A stretch of 7,214 nt of DNA from Thermodesulfobacteriota bacterium (lineage in GTDB: Bacteria > Desulfobacterota > Desulfomonilia > Desulfomonilales > Desulfomonilaceae): NCBI GenBank assembly GCA_030837305.1, contig JAUPKT010000269.1:1-7214 (forward strand), read 5' to 3'. Positions within the stretch are counted from its first letter, which is position 1; each line of letters begins with the position of its first letter. The position numbers were made by a program, and so were the translations under genes. Of the stretch, positions 5,597 through 7,214 are shown piece after piece. Below the pieces are notes generated by a model. The model was not told where the DNA came from and made no database searches. It saw only the letters and a program-made list of their open reading frames with translations.

Positions 5597-6586
5597 ATGC
5601 GTTTGCCGTATTTTGATTATCATCGGCCGGAAACTTTGGACGAGTTATTGAAGCTGAAGGAGTCCGTGGGTAGTGCTGCCGTCGTATTGGCCGGTGGAAC
5701 GGATCTCGTGGTAAATCTCAGGAATAGACTGCTATCTCCGGGTGTGGTGGTCAGTCTTGCTCGTCTTAATAAGTTGCGTGAGATATCGGTAAGGGACGAC
5801 GCCATAATCATTGGCGCAACAACGCCTCTGAACCGAGTGGCCGAACACGAGGAGACAGCGAGGTATTTCCCCATGCTGCGCAGTGCCGTTGAATCAATTG
5901 GTGCCGTAAGCATACAACATTTCAGGGGAACACTAGGGGGCAATGTTTGTAGTCTGCCGAGATGCATATTTTACAATCAATCCCATTTTTGGCGCACCGG
6001 CAAAGGTCAATGCCATAGAACCGGTGGGCGTGACTGCCTTGCATTGCCTGGCTCTTCTTCCTGCCAGGCCATTTGTTCAGGAGATACTGTCCCTGTGATG
6101 GCGGCTTTGTCGACTCAGGTGACTGTAGCCGCAAGCGGGGGTAGTCGCATGCTGCCTTTCGCGGACCTGTTTTCCGGCAAGGGAGAGAGTCCTTTAAACA
6201 TAACGCCGCAGGAGATAGTGACCGAATTTCGCATTCCGCTGCCTTGGGCACCTCTTTCTACCTCGTACAAACGAATAAGTCTTCGGTCTGCGGTGGACTT
6301 TCCCCTTGTGAACGCGGCGACCGCGGCCATTGTGGAGAAGGGAAAGGTAGAAACAATAAGAGTCGTCTTGTCAGCCTGCGGGCCAAGTCCGATAGCTCTC
6401 AAAGAGTTGGAGGCACTGATTAAGGGCAACGAGCCGTCTCGGGATATGCTGCCGATTGTTGAGCGCACGGCCCGTCAGGCTGCCGAAGGAGTTATCATCG
6501 GGAACGCTATTGTGTCGAAAGACTACCGCATAAAGATGGCAGGAGTAGTGGCGAAACGATCGGTGGCAGAGGCCCTGAGCTTGTGA
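5597..6586 (+). CDS. hcrB: 4-Hydroxybenzoyl-CoA reductase-type FAD/[4Fe-4S] subunit (beta, HcrB-like)
   Basis: The 329-residue protein is the FAD subunit of a xanthine-oxidase-family molybdoenzyme. FAD-binding landmarks are LAGGTDLVVNLR (31-42) and TLGGN (112-116). Right after TLGGN comes the insert that, to my knowledge, marks the 4-hydroxybenzoyl-CoA reductase beta subunit: FYNQSHFWRTGKGQC and three further cysteines. Cys123, 139, 147 and 156 have spacings of 16, 8 and 9. These equal those I recall for the [4Fe-4S] ligands of Thauera HcrB (122, 138, 146, 155). Cys118 and Cys160 are also present. In the known enzyme this cluster relays electrons inward from a low-potential donor so that the phenolic hydroxyl of 4-hydroxybenzoyl-CoA is reductively removed, giving benzoyl-CoA. 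DFPLVNAAT in the C-terminal domain (about 234-242) also fits the family. Its partner [2Fe-2S] subunit begins 81 bp downstream; the molybdenum subunit is not in the window. Assignment to the Hcr type is strong; 4-hydroxybenzoyl-CoA itself as substrate is inferred. Confidence 0.88.
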   Translation: MRLPYFDYHRPETLDELLKLKESVGSAAVVLAGGTDLVVNLRNRLLSPGVVVSLARLNKLREISVRDDAIIIGATTPLNRVAEHEETARYFPMLRSAVESIGAVSIQHFRGTLGGNVCSLPRCIFYNQSHFWRTGKGQCHRTGGRDCLALPGSSSCQAICSGDTVPVMAALSTQVTVAASGGSRMLPFADLFSGKGESPLNITPQEIVTEFRIPLPWAPLSTSYKRISLRSAVDFPLVNAATAAIVEKGKVETIRVVLSACGPSPIALKELEALIKGNEPSRDMLPIVERTARQAAEGVIIGNAIVSKDYRIKMAGVVAKRSVAEALSL

Positions 6587-6650
6587 TCGCTTTTTATGCT
6601 TCGAGGCCGAAGAAGTGAGCCCCGCACACAGAGCTGGGCACATACCCTGC

Positions 6651-6655
6651 AGGAG
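6651..6655 (+). promoter_or_regulatory. Ribosome binding site for the hcrC-like gene
   Basis: AGGAG at 6651-6655 stands 9 bases before a GTG at 6665 and 12 before the ATG at 6668, which are adjacent codons in the same frame. Spacing slightly favours the GTG, while codon type and family length (161 residues) favour the ATG. An upstream in-frame ATG at 6596 has no ribosome binding site and would add 24 residues unlike the family. Confidence 0.55.
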
Positions 6656-6667
6656 TTTAACGTTGTG

Positions 6668-7153
6668 ATGAAAAAGCACCTCGTACGCATCTGCGTGAAT
6701 GAAGAAGAGGTAGAATTGGCCGTGGCGCCCAATAGGACACTCCTGGAGTTGCTACGGGAAGATCTGGGTCTTATGGGAGTTAAGGAAGGTTGCGGAGAAG
6801 GCGTGTGCGGAGCTTGCACGGTTCTCATGGATGGACGCCCTGTGCGTTCTTGCCTGACATTGGCCGTTGAGGCCCAGGACACTACCATCGCCACCGTTGA
6901 AGGTTTGGCGAGGGATGGGCTACTGGACCCCCTGCAACAATCATTTGTAGACCATGGGGCTATTCAGTGCGGATTCTGCACCGCTGGTATGGTAATAGCT
7001 TCAAAAGCATTGCTCGCTGAGAATCCCAATCCGTCGGATGATCAGATTAAACATGCTCTGTCGGGCCATTTTTGTCGATGCACTGGATATGCCAAGGTTG
7101 TCGAAGCAGTTCGGGCCTGTGCGCCAAGTTGTCTGCCGGAACCGAAATCATAA
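6668..7153 (+). CDS. hcrC: 4-Hydroxybenzoyl-CoA reductase-type [2Fe-2S] subunit (gamma, HcrC-like)
   Basis: This 161-residue small iron-sulfur subunit belongs to the xanthine-oxidase family; 161 is also the length I recall for Thauera HcrC. The N-terminal plant-ferredoxin-like domain holds Cys42, 47, 50 and 62 (GCGEGVCGAC and SCL) for one [2Fe-2S] cluster. The C-terminal helical domain holds Cys101, 104, 136 and 138 (QCGFCTAGM and FCRCTGY) for the second, which sits near the molybdopterin. All eight ligands are present. The subunit carries electrons between the FAD/[4Fe-4S] subunit and the molybdenum centre of the large subunit. Taken alone it could belong to any CO-dehydrogenase or xanthine-dehydrogenase-type enzyme; the Hcr assignment comes from the adjacent four-cysteine FAD subunit. 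It follows that gene after 81 bp in the same direction and has its own ribosome binding site. Start choice between GTG 6665 and ATG 6668 is unsettled by three bases. Confidence 0.87.
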   Translation: MKKHLVRICVNEEEVELAVAPNRTLLELLREDLGLMGVKEGCGEGVCGACTVLMDGRPVRSCLTLAVEAQDTTIATVEGLARDGLLDPLQQSFVDHGAIQCGFCTAGMVIASKALLAENPNPSDDQIKHALSGHFCRCTGYAKVVEAVRACAPSCLPEPKS

Positions 7154-7214
7154 TTAGTTCGTGGTCTTTCGGCGAGAAGGAATGCCGGTAAGGCTCCTTT
7201 CGTGCTGGACCGGC
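7154..7214. other. Unassigned 3' edge of the window
   Basis: The last 61 bases follow the hcrC-like stop. An ATG at 7182 and a GTG at 7161 open a frame that runs off the end, but neither has a well-placed ribosome binding site, and the 11-18 residues resemble no molybdenum-subunit N-terminus I know. GCCGGT (7184-7189) and ACCGGC (7209-7214) form an inverted repeat cut at the edge. Too little sequence remains to call a gene or a terminator. Confidence 0.4.

Noticed and set aside
6599..6612. CTTCG-AGGC-CGAAG hairpin between the hcrB-like and hcrC-like genes
   Set aside because: A 5-bp stem without a following T-run is too weak to call a terminator or processing site.
7182..7214. Possible next gene starting at ATG 7182, hoped to be the molybdenum subunit
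   Set aside because: The AAGG run abuts the ATG, leaving no proper spacing, and the 11 residues do not resemble the N-terminus of a xanthine-oxidase-family large subunit.
7184..7214. GCCGGT/ACCGGC inverted repeat at the right edge
   Set aside because: Six-base arms 19 nt apart, cut by the window edge and without a visible T-tract, cannot be called a terminator.

Overview
The window looks like bacterial chromosome from an anaerobe. The best guess is a syntrophic or sulfate-reducing member of the Desulfobacterota (former Deltaproteobacteria). This rests on gene content: a 4-hydroxybenzoyl-CoA-reductase-type molybdoenzyme, a split coenzyme-B12 acyl-CoA mutase and a class III CoA-transferase. 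There is no rRNA or marker gene to confirm it. Every coding region reads as intact. No transposon, CRISPR, tRNA or rRNA signal was seen.

Layout. (1) Positions 1-396 (+) are the C-terminal third of a peptidase S66 LD-carboxypeptidase, cut by the window edge. (2) Positions 397-645 are a gene-free gap with one small inverted repeat. (3) Positions 646-2355 (+) are a complete glutamine-dependent NAD+ synthase (nadE). (4) It converges, across 36 bp, on a two-gene minus-strand unit: a class III CoA-transferase (5248-4055), then, 34 nt downstream, the large subunit of a methylmalonyl-CoA-mutase-family enzyme (4020-2392). (5) A 348-bp divergent region (5249-5596) holds good sigma-70-like promoter matches on both strands and several short palindromes. 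(6) On the plus strand come an FAD subunit (5597-6586) with the extra four-cysteine [4Fe-4S] loop of 4-hydroxybenzoyl-CoA reductase HcrB, and an HcrC-type [2Fe-2S] subunit (6668-7153). The molybdenum-binding large subunit is not in the window.

How the genes may work together. The two left-hand genes are housekeeping (peptidoglycan recycling, NAD synthesis). The right-hand genes form a divergent catabolic locus. A CoA-transferase could activate a carboxylic acid to its CoA thioester, the B12 mutase could rearrange the carbon skeleton of a CoA thioester, and the Hcr-type reductase could remove a phenolic hydroxyl from an aromatic acyl-CoA. The mutase keeps the core MCM catalytic residues but has substitutions at substrate-contact positions, lacks the B12-binding domain, and has no small-subunit gene here. 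Its substrate may therefore not be methylmalonyl-CoA. That the two arms form one pathway is inference from adjacency only.
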